In this document: positions 1 through 9,800 of the stretch, one piece after another
How positions within the stretch are numbered: the first letter of the stretch is position 1
How the letters are laid out: each line of letters opens with the position of its first letter
Assembly: GCA_001304315.1 (NCBI GenBank)
Contig: LJUW01000008.1
Span: 1 to 35,078 of the forward strand
Origin: a candidate division Zixibacteria bacterium SM23_73_2
Lineage (GTDB): Bacteria > Zixibacteria > MSB-5A5 > SM23-73-2
Direction: 5' to 3'
Length of the DNA: 35,078 bases
The notes under the pieces: model-generated
Told to the model about the DNA's origin: nothing
What the model saw: the letters and a program-made list of their open reading frames with translations, nothing else
Databases searched by the model: none
Made by a program: the position numbers and the translations under genes

Positions 1-2
1 GA

Positions 3-275
3 GCAGATCCCTCCTTCTCGGTCCCGGATAGCGGAGGAAGAAGAGCAGACATCGGTATCTCCGAATATCTTTTCGCCTTGGGAGATACCAAAGGAGATGA
101 TACCATCGAATTGGGTGATGTTATATATATGGCTAACTTCCTTTTGAAATCGGGCCCAGCGCCATGTCCCTTCGGTTCTGCAGACGTCGACTGCGATGGT
201 GATGTAGAGATAGCTGACGTGATCTATTTAGCTAATTATATATTGAATTCAGGTCCTGCTCCAGGCTGCCCCTAA
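3..275 (+). CDS. C-terminus of secreted protein with dockerin-like repeat pair (5' truncated)
   Basis: The frame is open from the window edge (first complete codon at base 3) to TAA at 273-275, so this is the last 90 residues of a longer protein. It ends with two calcium-loop repeats of the dockerin type I style: the first reads GDTKGDDTIELGD then VIYMANFLLKSG, and the second, DVDCDGDVEIAD then VIYLANYILNSG, is a textbook DxDxDGxxxxxD loop. Each repeat is followed by PAP(C/G)P. In cellulosomes dockerins bind cohesins. In FCB-type candidate phyla similar repeats commonly close large secreted proteins and their partner is usually unknown, so a surface-anchoring or oligomerising role is only inferred. 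A TTG at 78 could open a short frame, but the coding sequence clearly continues upstream of it. It converges on the flavodoxin-type gene and shares a terminator hairpin with it. Confidence 0.85.
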   Translation, partial: ADPSFSVPDSGGRRADIGISEYLFALGDTKGDDTIELGDVIYMANFLLKSGPAPCPFGSADVDCDGDVEIADVIYLANYILNSGPAPGCP

Positions 276-305
276 AAATCCAGATTTATATCAAAAAGAA
301 TAAAG

Positions 306-336
306 CCCCAACTTTAGATTAAAGCTGGGGTTTTTT
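306..336 (+). terminator. Intrinsic terminator between convergent genes
   Basis: CCCCAACTTT (306-315), a 5-base loop AGATT, then AAAGCTGGGG (321-330) form a 10-bp stem with one mismatch, followed by six T (331-336) on the plus strand. It lies 30 bases after the dockerin-type stop codon. Read on the minus strand the same stem is followed by a T-rich run (CTTTATTCTTTTTG), so it may also end the leftward flavodoxin gene. Confidence 0.8.
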
Positions 337-363
337 ATAATTGAGATCACAATTGGAAAATCC

Positions 364-975
364 CTAAATTGACCCTTCTACCAGTTTTTTGCCCAGAATG
401 AAAGCATTTTTCAAAGCCTCTTTATTCTCCCCTACCTTACCTATTTCAAAATCATTATGTGAATATAAAATCTCCTCAAAAAAATCTATTCCCACCCAAT
501 TAAAAAATCCCTTCAAAACCGTCAAAGCACAATTGAATCTCTGCCGCCTCCCCCCAACCAAAACAATGGCTCCAATTCTTTTTACTCTACCCTTCTCAAT
601 CCGGCTTTTATCGAAATAATGCCCCTCTCTGTTTTTTCTCAGAGGGCGCAGGCAATTGCACCGGTCAATAAAAAGCTTCATCTGAGCGGAAACCGAATCG
701 AAATAAACAGGTGAGCCCAACACAAAAAGATCGCTTTTTAAGATCAAAGGATAAATCCTATCCATACCATCGTGATAGGTGCAAATATCGGACTCCGGCA
801 ATACTTCACAAGATTTGCAGGGTTTTATCTCAAAATCGTCCAGATAGATAATATCATCTTGAATCTCGCCTCTTGAATCCTGCATCCTGCTCTTTGCCCC
901 CTGGATAACCTTTCTGATAATCAAATCCACGTTTCCCCCCTTAACCGGACTTCCGTTTATCCCCAAGATTCTCAT
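364..975 (-). CDS. Flavodoxin-fold NADPH-dependent FMN reductase / iron-sulfur flavoprotein family
   Basis: Predicted 203-residue cytoplasmic flavoprotein. The N-terminus MRILGINGSPVKGGNVD is the phosphate-binding loop of the NADPH-dependent FMN reductase / iron-sulfur flavoprotein family. SDLFVLGSPVYFDSVSAQMK is the second FMN-binding segment typical of the family, followed by FIDRCNC. A cysteine group (PCKSC...C) near residues 50-65 resembles the cluster region of iron-sulfur flavoproteins, though the exact spacing would need comparison. I chose ATG at 975 over the in-frame TTG at 984 because it gives the family's usual start. It then begins 5 nt after the stop of the metallo-beta-lactamase gene, so the two are very likely co-transcribed. 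The physiological electron donor and acceptor cannot be told from sequence. Confidence 0.85.
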   Translation of the reverse strand: MRILGINGSPVKGGNVDLIIRKVIQGAKSRMQDSRGEIQDDIIYLDDFEIKPCKSCEVLPESDICTYHDGMDRIYPLILKSDLFVLGSPVYFDSVSAQMKLFIDRCNCLRPLRKNREGHYFDKSRIEKGRVKRIGAIVLVGGRRQRFNCALTVLKGFFNWVGIDFFEEILYSHNDFEIGKVGENKEALKNAFILGKKLVEGSI

Positions 976-980
976 TTTAA

Positions 981-1985
981 TCAAAGATTACTGAAAAGGT
1001 CGTAGTTTGAAAGAAGCTCTTTCCCCAATTTATAGGGCTTTGCTTTGGGCTCGAGCCTCTCAGCATCGTATCCTAAAGCTCGAAGATGAGATACGAACTC
1101 GGTAAAACCATGCAGGGTATAAATCTTTTGAGGGGATGCTTTTTTAACGTATTGGGTGAGCTCCCAAAAATCCGCGTGATCCGAAAGGGGGATAACCTCA
1201 TCTGCTCCGTAAGTTCCTTTTGCCCCGGGATCAAGCGCCCATCCAGTGAGCATGGCTATTCTCTTTTTGGGAATATTATTTATCATCTTGGAGTTTCTCA
1301 GCCAGGGGGGCGTTAAAAGGACCTTTCCCTTTAAATCCCTGGAATAATATCTGTAGCAGTTTTTAAATTTAATCCCGAATCTCTGATAAACCGAAGCCAA
1401 TTTCAGAATGGAGCTGTGAACCGAGAGTTTAAATCCCAAATTCCCCAGTATCTTCATCGCTTCCTGTGCTTTTCCCAGAGAATATGCCAAAACCACCGGG
1501 GTCTGGTTTTGGGATAGGGTTTTTTTTACGAAACCGGTAAGTTTTTTTATGATCTCTTTTCTGGGTGGAAACACATAATCAGGCAATCCGAAGGTCGATT
1601 CCATAATCAGGATGTCGCATTTTTTTATCTGGATCCTCTCAGCGGTCAAACATCCTCTTAACTTAAAATCTCCGGTGTAAACCATTCTAACCCCACCCTT
1701 TTCCACCAGAATCTGAGATGCTCCTAGGATGTGACCCGAGGGAAAAAGCTCGACTTTTGCCCCCTTTATCCTTTTAGGCTGGTTGAATTCCAAAATTCTG
1801 GTTTCGGTCTCTCCCAGGCGATGCTGATAAAATTTGGCGGTCTGGGGAGTGGCTAAAATCTTCTTATGTCTTTTAGCATGGTCTATGTGAGCGTGGGAAA
1901 CAAAGCAGAAATCCTTCTTTCTATTCGCATCCAGCCACAAATCAGTCCCCTGGATACGAATGCCTCCGTCATATTCTATTTCCAA
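981..1985 (-). CDS. Metallo-beta-lactamase/beta-CASP-type RNA- or DNA-processing exonuclease
   Basis: Predicted 334-residue hydrolase of the COG1236 (YSH1-like, 'mRNA 3'-end processing factor') group. The zinc motif HxHxDH is seen as SHAHIDH (His31, His33, Asp35, His36). Further metal-site segments are the HILGAS region, YTGDFK and PLSDHADF, and IMESTFGLP is typical of this group. Length matches the roughly 330-340-residue exonucleases often encoded next to ATP-dependent DNA ligases, but no ligase lies in this window. In the known family the enzyme cleaves RNA or single-stranded DNA at a two-zinc centre; the substrate here is unknown. The start is a TTG at 1985, preceded by AGGTTAGG; the nearest upstream ATG runs straight into a stop. 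It sits between the adenosine-kinase-family gene and the flavoprotein gene. Confidence 0.85.
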   Translation of the reverse strand: MEIEYDGGIRIQGTDLWLDANRKKDFCFVSHAHIDHAKRHKKILATPQTAKFYQHRLGETETRILEFNQPKRIKGAKVELFPSGHILGASQILVEKGGVRMVYTGDFKLRGCLTAERIQIKKCDILIMESTFGLPDYVFPPRKEIIKKLTGFVKKTLSQNQTPVVLAYSLGKAQEAMKILGNLGFKLSVHSSILKLASVYQRFGIKFKNCYRYYSRDLKGKVLLTPPWLRNSKMINNIPKKRIAMLTGWALDPGAKGTYGADEVIPLSDHADFWELTQYVKKASPQKIYTLHGFTEFVSHLRALGYDAERLEPKAKPYKLGKELLSNYDLFSNL

Positions 1986-2092
1986 AGCCTAACCTTTCAT
2001 TGGAAACTAAAACCGCAGCTTCTGGGTGTCCACACCCCGAAGTTTTTTATGTTCATAATAATCTGCTTGTAAAAAAATCTTTATCTTCTCTC

Positions 2093-2575
2093 TTACAATT
2101 TATATCCGATTTTTCTCAAAAACTCTTTTCTCTCAGATACATCCTTTTCTTTCTCAATCCCTTTGGGGGCAAAGCCATCTATGACTCCCATAATTCCCTT
2201 ACCCTGCTCTGATTCTGCTATTATGACCTCAACCGGATTGGCAGTTGCACAGAATATCGAACAGACCTCAGGACAATCCTTTACTGCATTTAAAACGTTT
2301 ACGGGAAAAGCACCTTTAATATATATTATAAAGGAATGCCCTGCCCCGACCTGGTATACTGATTTCTCCGCAGCTTTTTTCAAATCCTCATCGTTTCCCT
2401 CGGACCTGATCAAACAGGGACCCGAAGCCTCGCAAAAAGCCAGGCCGAATTTAATACCGGGTGCAGAACTCACCAGAGCTTCGTACAAATCCTCAGCAGT
2501 CTTTATGAAGTGGGTCTGCCCCAAGATGACATTAGAATCTTCAGGAATTTCAAGCTTATAGGTTTTGAAATCCAT
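2093..2575 (-). CDS. Adenosine-specific kinase family protein (COG1839)
   Basis: Predicted 160-residue cytoplasmic protein that closely matches the COG1839/PF04008 'adenosine-specific kinase' family along its whole length. Visible family signatures are the segment FGLAFCEASGPCLIR, then EGND, then VGAGHSFIIYI, AFPVNVLNAVK, FCATANPVEVI, and finally GIMGVIDG with the C-terminal G. The family was named from an archaeal structure and proposed to act on adenosine; its cellular role is poorly established, so I take the name as a family label only. ATG at 2575 is well supported by AAGGAG about 9 nt upstream. It is the first gene of a short leftward cluster with the metallo-beta-lactamase and flavoprotein genes, separated from the next by 107 nt, and follows an unusual hairpin array. 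Confidence 0.88.
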   Translation of the reverse strand: MDFKTYKLEIPEDSNVILGQTHFIKTAEDLYEALVSSAPGIKFGLAFCEASGPCLIRSEGNDEDLKKAAEKSVYQVGAGHSFIIYIKGAFPVNVLNAVKDCPEVCSIFCATANPVEVIIAESEQGKGIMGVIDGFAPKGIEKEKDVSERKEFLRKIGYKL

Positions 2576-2604
2576 AATCTCTTCTCCTTATAATAGTGCT
2601 GTTC

Positions 2605-2821
2605 AATCGGGGTACGCCTACCCCGATTCTAAAATATTTACAAGAAATTTAATCTTTCAAAACCGAAAAGCAAATAAAAAATATTAAAAGAAAAATCCCG
2701 GTTAAATTGGGGTACCCTTACCCTGAGTTAAAAATATCCTGAAAAATTCAATTTAAATCCCCGCAAACAGAAATATAATAAAAAACATTGATTGTTTAAT
2801 CGGGGTACTCCCGCCCCGATT
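2605..2821. repeat. Degenerate tandem array (~95-bp unit) with GC-rich hairpins
   Basis: Three related palindromes occur at 2605-2628, 2705-2729 and 2798-2821. The first is AATCGGGGTA, CGCC, TACCCCGATT: a perfect 10-bp stem with a 4-base loop. The third is AATCGGGG, an 8-base loop, CCCCGATT. The second is degenerate with a GGGTA/TACCC core. Start-to-start spacings are 100 and 93 bp. The AT-rich DNA between them is also alignable (both spacers contain AAAATAT, a run around AATTTAA, and ATAAAAAA(C/T)ATT), so this is a tandem repeat and not just three hairpins. It fills the gap between the porV-like gene and the adenosine-kinase-family gene. Confidence 0.75.
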
Positions 2822-2842
2822 CAACGAAAAAAAACAAAAATA

Positions 2843-2874
2843 AAAAAGCCTCCTGCAACTTCAGGAGGCTTTTT
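2843..2874 (-). terminator. Strong intrinsic terminator after the porV-like gene
   Basis: AAAAAGCCTCCTG (2843-2855), loop CAACTT, CAGGAGGCTTTTT (2862-2874) form a perfect 13-bp stem. On the minus strand it is followed by a T-rich run (complement of the A-rich stretch 2828-2847). It begins about 25 nt after the porV-like stop codon and should end the giant-protein/porV unit. The stem is symmetric enough to act in both directions. Confidence 0.88.
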
Positions 2875-2898
2875 CAGATTTTAACAACTTCAACAGGA

Positions 2899-3786
2899 TC
2901 AGAAAGTGATCCCCAGAGAAATCCGGTGATTCTCTCCTAAGAAATTCTCAGCCTCAGTAATATAGGCGTAATCTAGATTGAACTTGTAGATTTGGAGCCC
3001 GCAGCCTATGGCAAAATTCCCATCGCTTACTCCACCCCTCAAGGAGGCGAAATAATCCGGGGAAAACTCATAGGTATACTCTCCACCAAAGTGGAATTTG
3101 AGCTCGCTTCTTTTCTCGATCTTCTCCACGTCCGTGGTAAAGGTGAAGCCGTAAAGAGGATAGATCGCTGCTCCGAAAAGGTAGTTCGCCGGAACCCGAT
3201 CATCTCCAACCTTGGTGCCCAGATCTCTGAAAGCAACACCCAGAGCGATCTCGTCCGAGGCATCGAACTTGAACCCGCAGTCAAACCCCACGCCGGTCTC
3301 AGAATACGAGTCGGAATAATCGATCTTCTGGGTCACTACCTTGAAGTTGGCACCCACCAAGAATTTCCCTACCTCGTTTCCGTAGGAGAAAAGGAATACA
3401 TTATCCATATTATCGAATTCTCCAAGGAATTTACCACTGTTGTCATATTCTTTGATCTCGTCCACACCAGCTCCAATCCAGGAAAGACCCAGAGCACCGA
3501 AATCGAACCTGTGTCCGTAGGCGAAATAGTTGTACTGACGATCGTAGGACATCGAGGCAGCGTACATTCCGGTGATGTGGATGAAATCTATCTGGGCAAT
3601 ACCAGCAGGGTTCCAGTACCCAGCCGAGGCATCGTGAGCCTCAGCCACATAGGCTCCGCCCATAGCCAGAGCTCTGGCACCAACTCCCATTCTCAGCATC
3701 GGCATAGCGTGGTTGTCACCGGCGAAAAGGTTGGGGGTTGTAAGTAGTGAAAGAGAGATCATCACCAGTAAAACTTTCTTTAACAT
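2899..3786 (-). CDS. PorV/PorQ family outer-membrane beta-barrel protein
   Basis: Predicted 295-residue outer-membrane protein. A signal peptide is visible at residues 1-23 (MLKKVLLVMISLSLLTTP, then NLFAG). Directly after it comes the PorV/PorQ signature MRMGVGARALAMGGAYVAEA-type segment (here LRMGVGARALAMGGAYVAEA), then DASAGYWNPAGIAQID. The rest shows alternating short beta strands and ends in an aromatic residue (SLGITF), as outer-membrane barrels do. In Bacteroidetes PorV shuttles type IX cargo and PorQ takes part in attachment; many FCB candidate phyla have paralogues beside their cargo. ATG at 3786 has GGGAG 7 nt upstream; an upstream in-frame ATG at 3834 has no ribosome site and would put 16 charged residues before the signal peptide. 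It lies directly downstream of the giant sorting-domain protein, its likely partner. Confidence 0.87.
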   Translation of the reverse strand: MLKKVLLVMISLSLLTTPNLFAGDNHAMPMLRMGVGARALAMGGAYVAEAHDASAGYWNPAGIAQIDFIHITGMYAASMSYDRQYNYFAYGHRFDFGALGLSWIGAGVDEIKEYDNSGKFLGEFDNMDNVFLFSYGNEVGKFLVGANFKVVTQKIDYSDSYSETGVGFDCGFKFDASDEIALGVAFRDLGTKVGDDRVPANYLFGAAIYPLYGFTFTTDVEKIEKRSELKFHFGGEYTYEFSPDYFASLRGGVSDGNFAIGCGLQIYKFNLDYAYITEAENFLGENHRISLGITF

Positions 3787-3844
3787 TTTCTTTCTCCCTT
3801 TTTTTTGGTTAGTTACTGACATTTTCTTTCCCATTTATCTTTTT

Positions 3845-3870
3845 AGGGGCGGTCCTAAAGGACCGCCCCT
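3845..3870. repeat. 12-bp perfect inverted repeat between giant gene and porV-like gene
   Basis: AGGGGCGGTCCT (3845-3856), AA, AGGACCGCCCCT (3859-3870): a perfect palindrome that would fold as an 11-bp stem with a 4-base loop in RNA. Neither strand has a T run after it, so it is not a normal terminator. It falls in the 93-nt gap between the giant gene's stop and the porV-like start, where it could act as an mRNA processing or stability element, or be a dispersed repeat copy. Confidence 0.8.
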
Positions 3871-3879
3871 CAGTATCTA

Positions 3880-6800
3880 TTAATCCTTCTTAACCACCGC
3901 TATCTTGATTACTTCAGTTACTGTATTAGAACCATCCTCCGCTTTGATATGGCAGAGATAGATACCGCTGGCAACAATCTCACCATCATCTGTAGTGCCT
4001 TTCCATTGATACACATCATTAACGGGCGTAAGAGTGGCGACGTGGTCACCAGCAAAGTCATATATCTTGACCATAATCTTAGCAGATTTGCTGTTGCCTA
4101 TCTCTATGGTAGTTGCTTCTACATTTGGATCGAATGGGTTTGGATAGTTGTAGGCATCCGAAATTGTAAGCGTTCTTGCTTCAATTTCGAATTCCCAATC
4201 AGCCTTGTTGCCAATATAATCTTCCACTGTCAGCTCTCCGTTGAACATTCCATCCTTAACAAAGATCTTGACGATTCCGGTAGCTTCATCAATATCTAAA
4301 TCTTCAAGCGGAGTTCCTTCGCCGGTATACCCTGCAAAGGTCAAATTGAGAGTGGCCCAGTTTACTCCAGAACCAGTATCTGTAATCTTCACCTTTATCG
4401 GACTATCAGAGAGACTATTGAGCAAAGTAATTTTCGGTGCCGTTTTATCATCAAAGAACGGTTGATAGTAGGTTGCGTTTCCTACCGCGTCAGTAGCGGT
4501 TATCTCTATCACCGCTCCGTCAGTTGGAGGTCTATAGGTCAGGATACCAGTTGCAGGATCGTAGGTGACAGATTCAGCAGGAGCAGTTACACCATTCTCC
4601 ATAACCATAATATCCTCGAAGGAAACTCCGGATTTGTCATCCAAGACCTTAAATAGAAGCGGATTTCCCCACTGGGTGGAAAGCATGGTGATAACCGGAG
4701 CGCTGCGGTCAACCGGGAACCACTGGTGAATTACGGTAGCCTGGTTGCCCACGCAGTCATATATTCCATAAGAATGTCCGGTGGCTGAATCTCCATAAAC
4801 TCTGACGTAGTTCTCATTCTCGTGATGCTCCGTGTGATATTGACCATTGTAGATAACCACGTGCAGGTATTCGTCATTCTTCATCTCGAAGAACGGATCG
4901 ACATATACTGTATCGTTGACTATCTCGATCTGGCTGGAGGTCCAGGTGAAGTAGATCTTGTGCTCGAATACGTTAGAGCTGTTATCAGTTGCACCAGCGA
5001 AGTCGATGTGGATGGAGTTGGTATCCACTCCGGATTCCAGATCTTTTACCGTGAACCAGAACTCCGGATTCTTGGAAACGTAATGCTTGGGTATGTAAAG
5101 CTTCGGAGGAGCGCAATCCACGGTGAAGGTATCTGCAGCAGTTGCAAGAACTCCGTAATTGTTTCTGGCGCTAACCGTTACCACATAGGTAGCACACTCG
5201 AACGGCTGTCCGCAGTTCTCCACCTTGAGGATGCCTGAGACAGGATCGTAACCGTCGTATTCACCACCGTAATCTCCACAAGGATAGCAGAATCCATCGG
5301 CAAGACCGGTGCTGTCATATATATCCATCATGTATCCGCCCAGTTGACCGACCTTCATCACGATGCTGTTCTCGTAAACTTGGGAGTAGTTATCCTTGAT
5401 GGTCGCCTTAAACAGCGGATACTTATAGGTGTAATCCGAACAGTTGGGCTCCACCTCGATCATGGCCATGATGGATACGCCGGACACGTTTTGAAGAACT
5501 GCGTAGAGTCCCATCTGGTTGGTTTTGAATGTCACCTGATCGTTTTCAGTGTCAATCACCAGATCCCTGATACCAACGAATGACCATCCGTAAGATGTAC
5601 CGGTCCAGCGAGCAACCTGTAATTTGGACTCATCTATCACCACATCTTCCTCGTTGTAGCTCATAACAATGGTGGAATAGATGCCGGAAGGAATTGAGAC
5701 GTCTCCACCAGAGGTCGGTCCACCTTCACCACCGCCTCCATCATTGGAGTAGAGGTAGAAGTGCTGAATCATACCGTCCAGATTGCCCACCGGCAGCAAG
5801 TCCTTCTGTATTATAATCGGATTATACGGCGCCTGAGCCGGATATACCAGAAGGTTGGCTGCGGTGTCGCTTGAAACGGCTCCGGTGGGGATAGTTACCT
5901 TGGCAGTTCCATCCATAGACCAGACCCAACCGTTGGTGCCGAAGTCCTTGGTCACCTTGGTGATATTGAATCCAGCCATCTCCATCCAGGAGGAGTTCTC
6001 ATAATAGGTCGAGAGGTAAAATCTGGCTGTTCCACCCAGAGAGGTGATATTACTGGCATCAAACATACCATTATAGGTGTCTGAGCCGGTCTCCTTCCTG
6101 GGGATGATCAGCTCTATATCCACGATGGTATCGGCCAGATCGCTGTACAGCGCAATCAGATACGGCTCCATAGTGGTGTTGGTGAAGTCGAAGGTTGCTG
6201 TTCCTTTGACCGGTCCAAGGGAGTTAGCCATAAAGCTCATCGGACCCATATAGGTGTTTACTTCTGGGATTACCTCTCCATCAGGGGTAACCGTGATCAG
6301 TACCTCTGGAGCGAGGAAGTTGTCAAAAGCAACGAACTTCGTGACAACACCTTTATCAATAACATCTCCTCTTAACGGCACAGCCCTGACATAATACTGC
6401 ATATCCTCGGATCCAGCTAACGACTTCGGATCCCAGGGAGCCATCCAAAGGCCATTAATTCCTTGCACCTCATTAGCTATACTGAGCTTGATCCAATTGG
6501 ATCCGCCCCGCTGAGCGGGCATGTACTCAAACTGTAGGTAATCGACTGAATACATGGTAGAACCAAAGATATAGCACGGATGGAAAGCTCTGACAACGCC
6601 GATTGGAATAGTTATATCCCTGATCACAACCGGAACTTCCTTAGAAGCCCAGCTTGTGTTGTTAACCTTGTCCACCATATAGATTCCAATCCGATAGGTT
6701 CCCGGAGGCAATCCGGCATGGTTCCAGGTAAACCAGTACTGGCCAGTGGGATCAGATCCTAAAGGAACGCCCATCTCTGAGTAACCTCCAGGACCATAAA

Positions 6801-9800
6801 TGTAGAAGCGAATAGTATCCATTCCTGCATTATAATCCCGAGGCATATCCCAGATCCGAGCCACTATGAGAGCGGTGTCAGGAGTGGTTATATCCTTCAT
6901 ATGGTTGTTGTAATCACCGTTTATGGTAACGATCTCACCTTGAGGAGCACTTTTATCAACGAATACATTGAGAGTGTCAGTCCAGCTGTTATTTCCAGCA
7001 GAATCGAACGTCTCGCATGCCAGATGATACCAGCCGTTGGAAAGACCAGAACCTATTCTCCACAACCTGGTATAGATTGAATCCATATACAGGGTCAGGC
7101 TATCAGGATTCAATCCGAATTCGATGAAGCTGGAATTGATGTTCAATTTGTATCCGAACCAGACCTGATCGATGCCAGCAGAGGAAGGTGAATATTTCTT
7201 AGCCACAGCCTGAACCACTACATCCGTCCCAGAATCTCTTATATCCAGATTGGGACCGACTATGGAGGAATCCTCAGGAGCTATCATATAGGTTATGGGT
7301 CTATTGTTGGTGATGTTAATCCAGATCGCAGGACCGATAGCCACATTGTAAGCCGAATCCAGAGATAAGCATCTCAAGCCGTACCAGCCATCGTCGTTAC
7401 CGTAGATACCGTCTTTGTTCAGGTCGTTGTTATAGGTTAACCAGGTATAAGGCCAGGTGGGCATAACCACGGGGCCCTTCCGAACCTCTTGTCGCTGGGT
7501 CTCCACCGTAGCAATGTCATACCAGGTGGTCTCCACCTCGGCAGTGCCCTTTGCCACGGGAGTCCATTCCACTCCATACTGGTAGGTAACCGATTTTATG
7601 TCACCCTGGGCAGCATTCAAGGCTCTGGCTTCCAAATCGATATCATCACGATTATAGGAGTTGTTCTTGGGATTCCAGACCACGCATTCGTTTCCGGTTA
7701 CGTCCAGAATACCAACCCAGATCCAGTCCTCTTGATAGGGGTTACCCAGCTTATCGTACATCCAGGCTTTGAGTTTACCCAGATCGTAACCCTGCTCAGC
7801 CCAGGTGTCCGGAGGATTAACGTCCGGAGGCCAGAACATCACCTTGTAGGGATGCTCGGTCCTGGTACCAAGATAGTGCACGTTTCCGACCTTCCATTCA
7901 ACTCTATCCACCTCGGCACTGTCCACGAAGGGCAGAGGATGACAGGTGGCTTGAATCCATCTTCCTGCCTGAACGAACACGGTCTTGTTTCCGCCCAGCT
8001 GATCAGATGGATTGATGAACATTATGGTATCGGAACCGTCCTGAGCTATGCTCCAGATAGTGTCGATCGCTGGCTGGGGACCACTTCCATCTACGAATAC
8101 CGTGGTATCCGAAGGATTGGCTAAGGCAAACCAGCCATCGTCGAAGCGTAAGTCACCATCATAATCGAACAACATGTTTCCAGCAGCATCTCTGGGAATG
8201 GCCCTTATGTCTATGGATCTCTGATCCGTAGGGAAAGTATAGCCTCGAACAGCAAAGACGGTAGAGTTGTTCGGACCGTTTAAATTAACCGGAGTTACTT
8301 TATCTATATAGTAATAGTTGAAGAATATATCCGCATCGCTGCTGTACTTCCACCAGAAGTAGACGGTATCTATATCTAAAGTAGATTGCATCACATAGGC
8401 GAACAGATCAACCGGACCCGAGATCTTGTCCACCCCGTTTACCGTCACGATGGGCTCGACCTTCAGGTCCACCACCGGTACGGTCGCGTCCAGATAGACG
8501 AAGACCAGAGGAGTGGTGCCGAATAAGGAAGCGGTTCCCTTGGGAACGCTGGCCAGGTAGAAATTGGCTCTCAACCAGACCTTATCCCCATCGTGGAAAA
8601 TGGAAGTGTCCGAGTTATCCCAGCCGATGCTCCAGGTAGCGGGTGAGCCACTCGGTCCCATATCAGTGCCCGCCAAGAACCAGTCTACTCCGTTGAAGGA
8701 GTATTCGAAATCGACATATCCTATCTCCACTGGGGTAAACGGTGAGGTGCTGCCCATTTGTGCTCTGAGCTGGACGAAATTAAAGGGAGGCATAACCGAC
8801 TTGGCGATATGCACCCTCTGACCATCCTTAGGATAGGTGATCATAGCCAAGGGCTCCTGGGTCTCGGGCACGCACAGAGGAGCGTACTCCCTGTCCCAGT
8901 TCTTGGATTCAGTCCAGGCATAAACGTATAGGGTATCAGTTCCCGCAGGCCAGTTGGTCACGTCCAGATTAAAGCTGTGGGGCATGGTCACCGCATCAGC
9001 CCGGTAGATCCTCATATTCATCGGAGGAGGATAGGAAGGAGAGACGTTACCGTAGAACGCTTCCACGTTGAAGGTGTCCGCATCGGTTGCTCCCACAACG
9101 TCAACCACCACGGTGTTGTTTGCACCCTCCACGTTATACCCGCAGCTGCTCTGAGGAGAGACGGTGTCGTTTATGCTGGCAATGAAAAGAGTGGGGGAGG
9201 TGAAGTACCAGTAGAACTCGAAATGGCAGGAATCGTAAGCTGCCATGGTATCCAGAACGTTGCCCGGGCAGTCGTAAGAGTAGATTATCATCTCGTGGAG
9301 ACCTTCGGTGGGAAGCGAATGAATGGTGTCCTTGAACACATAGGTTCCAGCAAAGGGCCCAGTCATTCTCATTGGACCACCCGGATACCTTATCCAGGGA
9401 CCAGGAGTGCCCATGCCGTCGGTATCCTTCTCCCGATAGAGCACCAGGGAAGAACAGACATCCGCATCCTCGGTCTCGGCAATTAAATGCAGCTTCCAAT
9501 TAGGTCCCCAGGTCAGCCCGGGATCAGGATGGGTAACGCAAACAACCGGAGGTTTACAATCAGCATGAGCTGAAACCGCAATGGTATCAGCCGGCTTCTC
9601 CCAGTTGTTGGCATTATCAATAGTCTGTACCACAAATTTATAGGTGGTGCTGTCATCCAGCACAACTGTTCCGTCAGTAGTCCAACTCTTGCTGACGATG
9701 TCATTGGTGGTACCCATGGTATCGTCATAATTAATCGCACCACCGGTTCCCCAGTCGGAGAAGATGGCAAACCAACCACCGCCTGATAGATCGCCGTCCT

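Noticed and set aside
2605-2821. CRISPR-like array
   Set aside because: Repeats are not identical, spacing is about 95 bp and the spacers resemble each other, unlike CRISPR spacers; no cas genes.
2992-3747. 251-codon open frame on the plus strand opposite the porV-like gene
   Set aside because: It mirrors a real gene with signal peptide and family motifs, has no ribosome site and no protein character; long antisense frames follow from codon bias.
3834-3836. Upstream ATG for the porV-like gene
   Set aside because: It lacks a ribosome site and lies close after the GC hairpin; ATG 3786 fits the signal peptide and has GGGAG.
7489-8124. 211-codon plus-strand frame opposite the giant gene
   Set aside because: Lies wholly inside the coding frame of the giant protein, His/Gly-rich as expected of an antisense shadow, no ribosome site.
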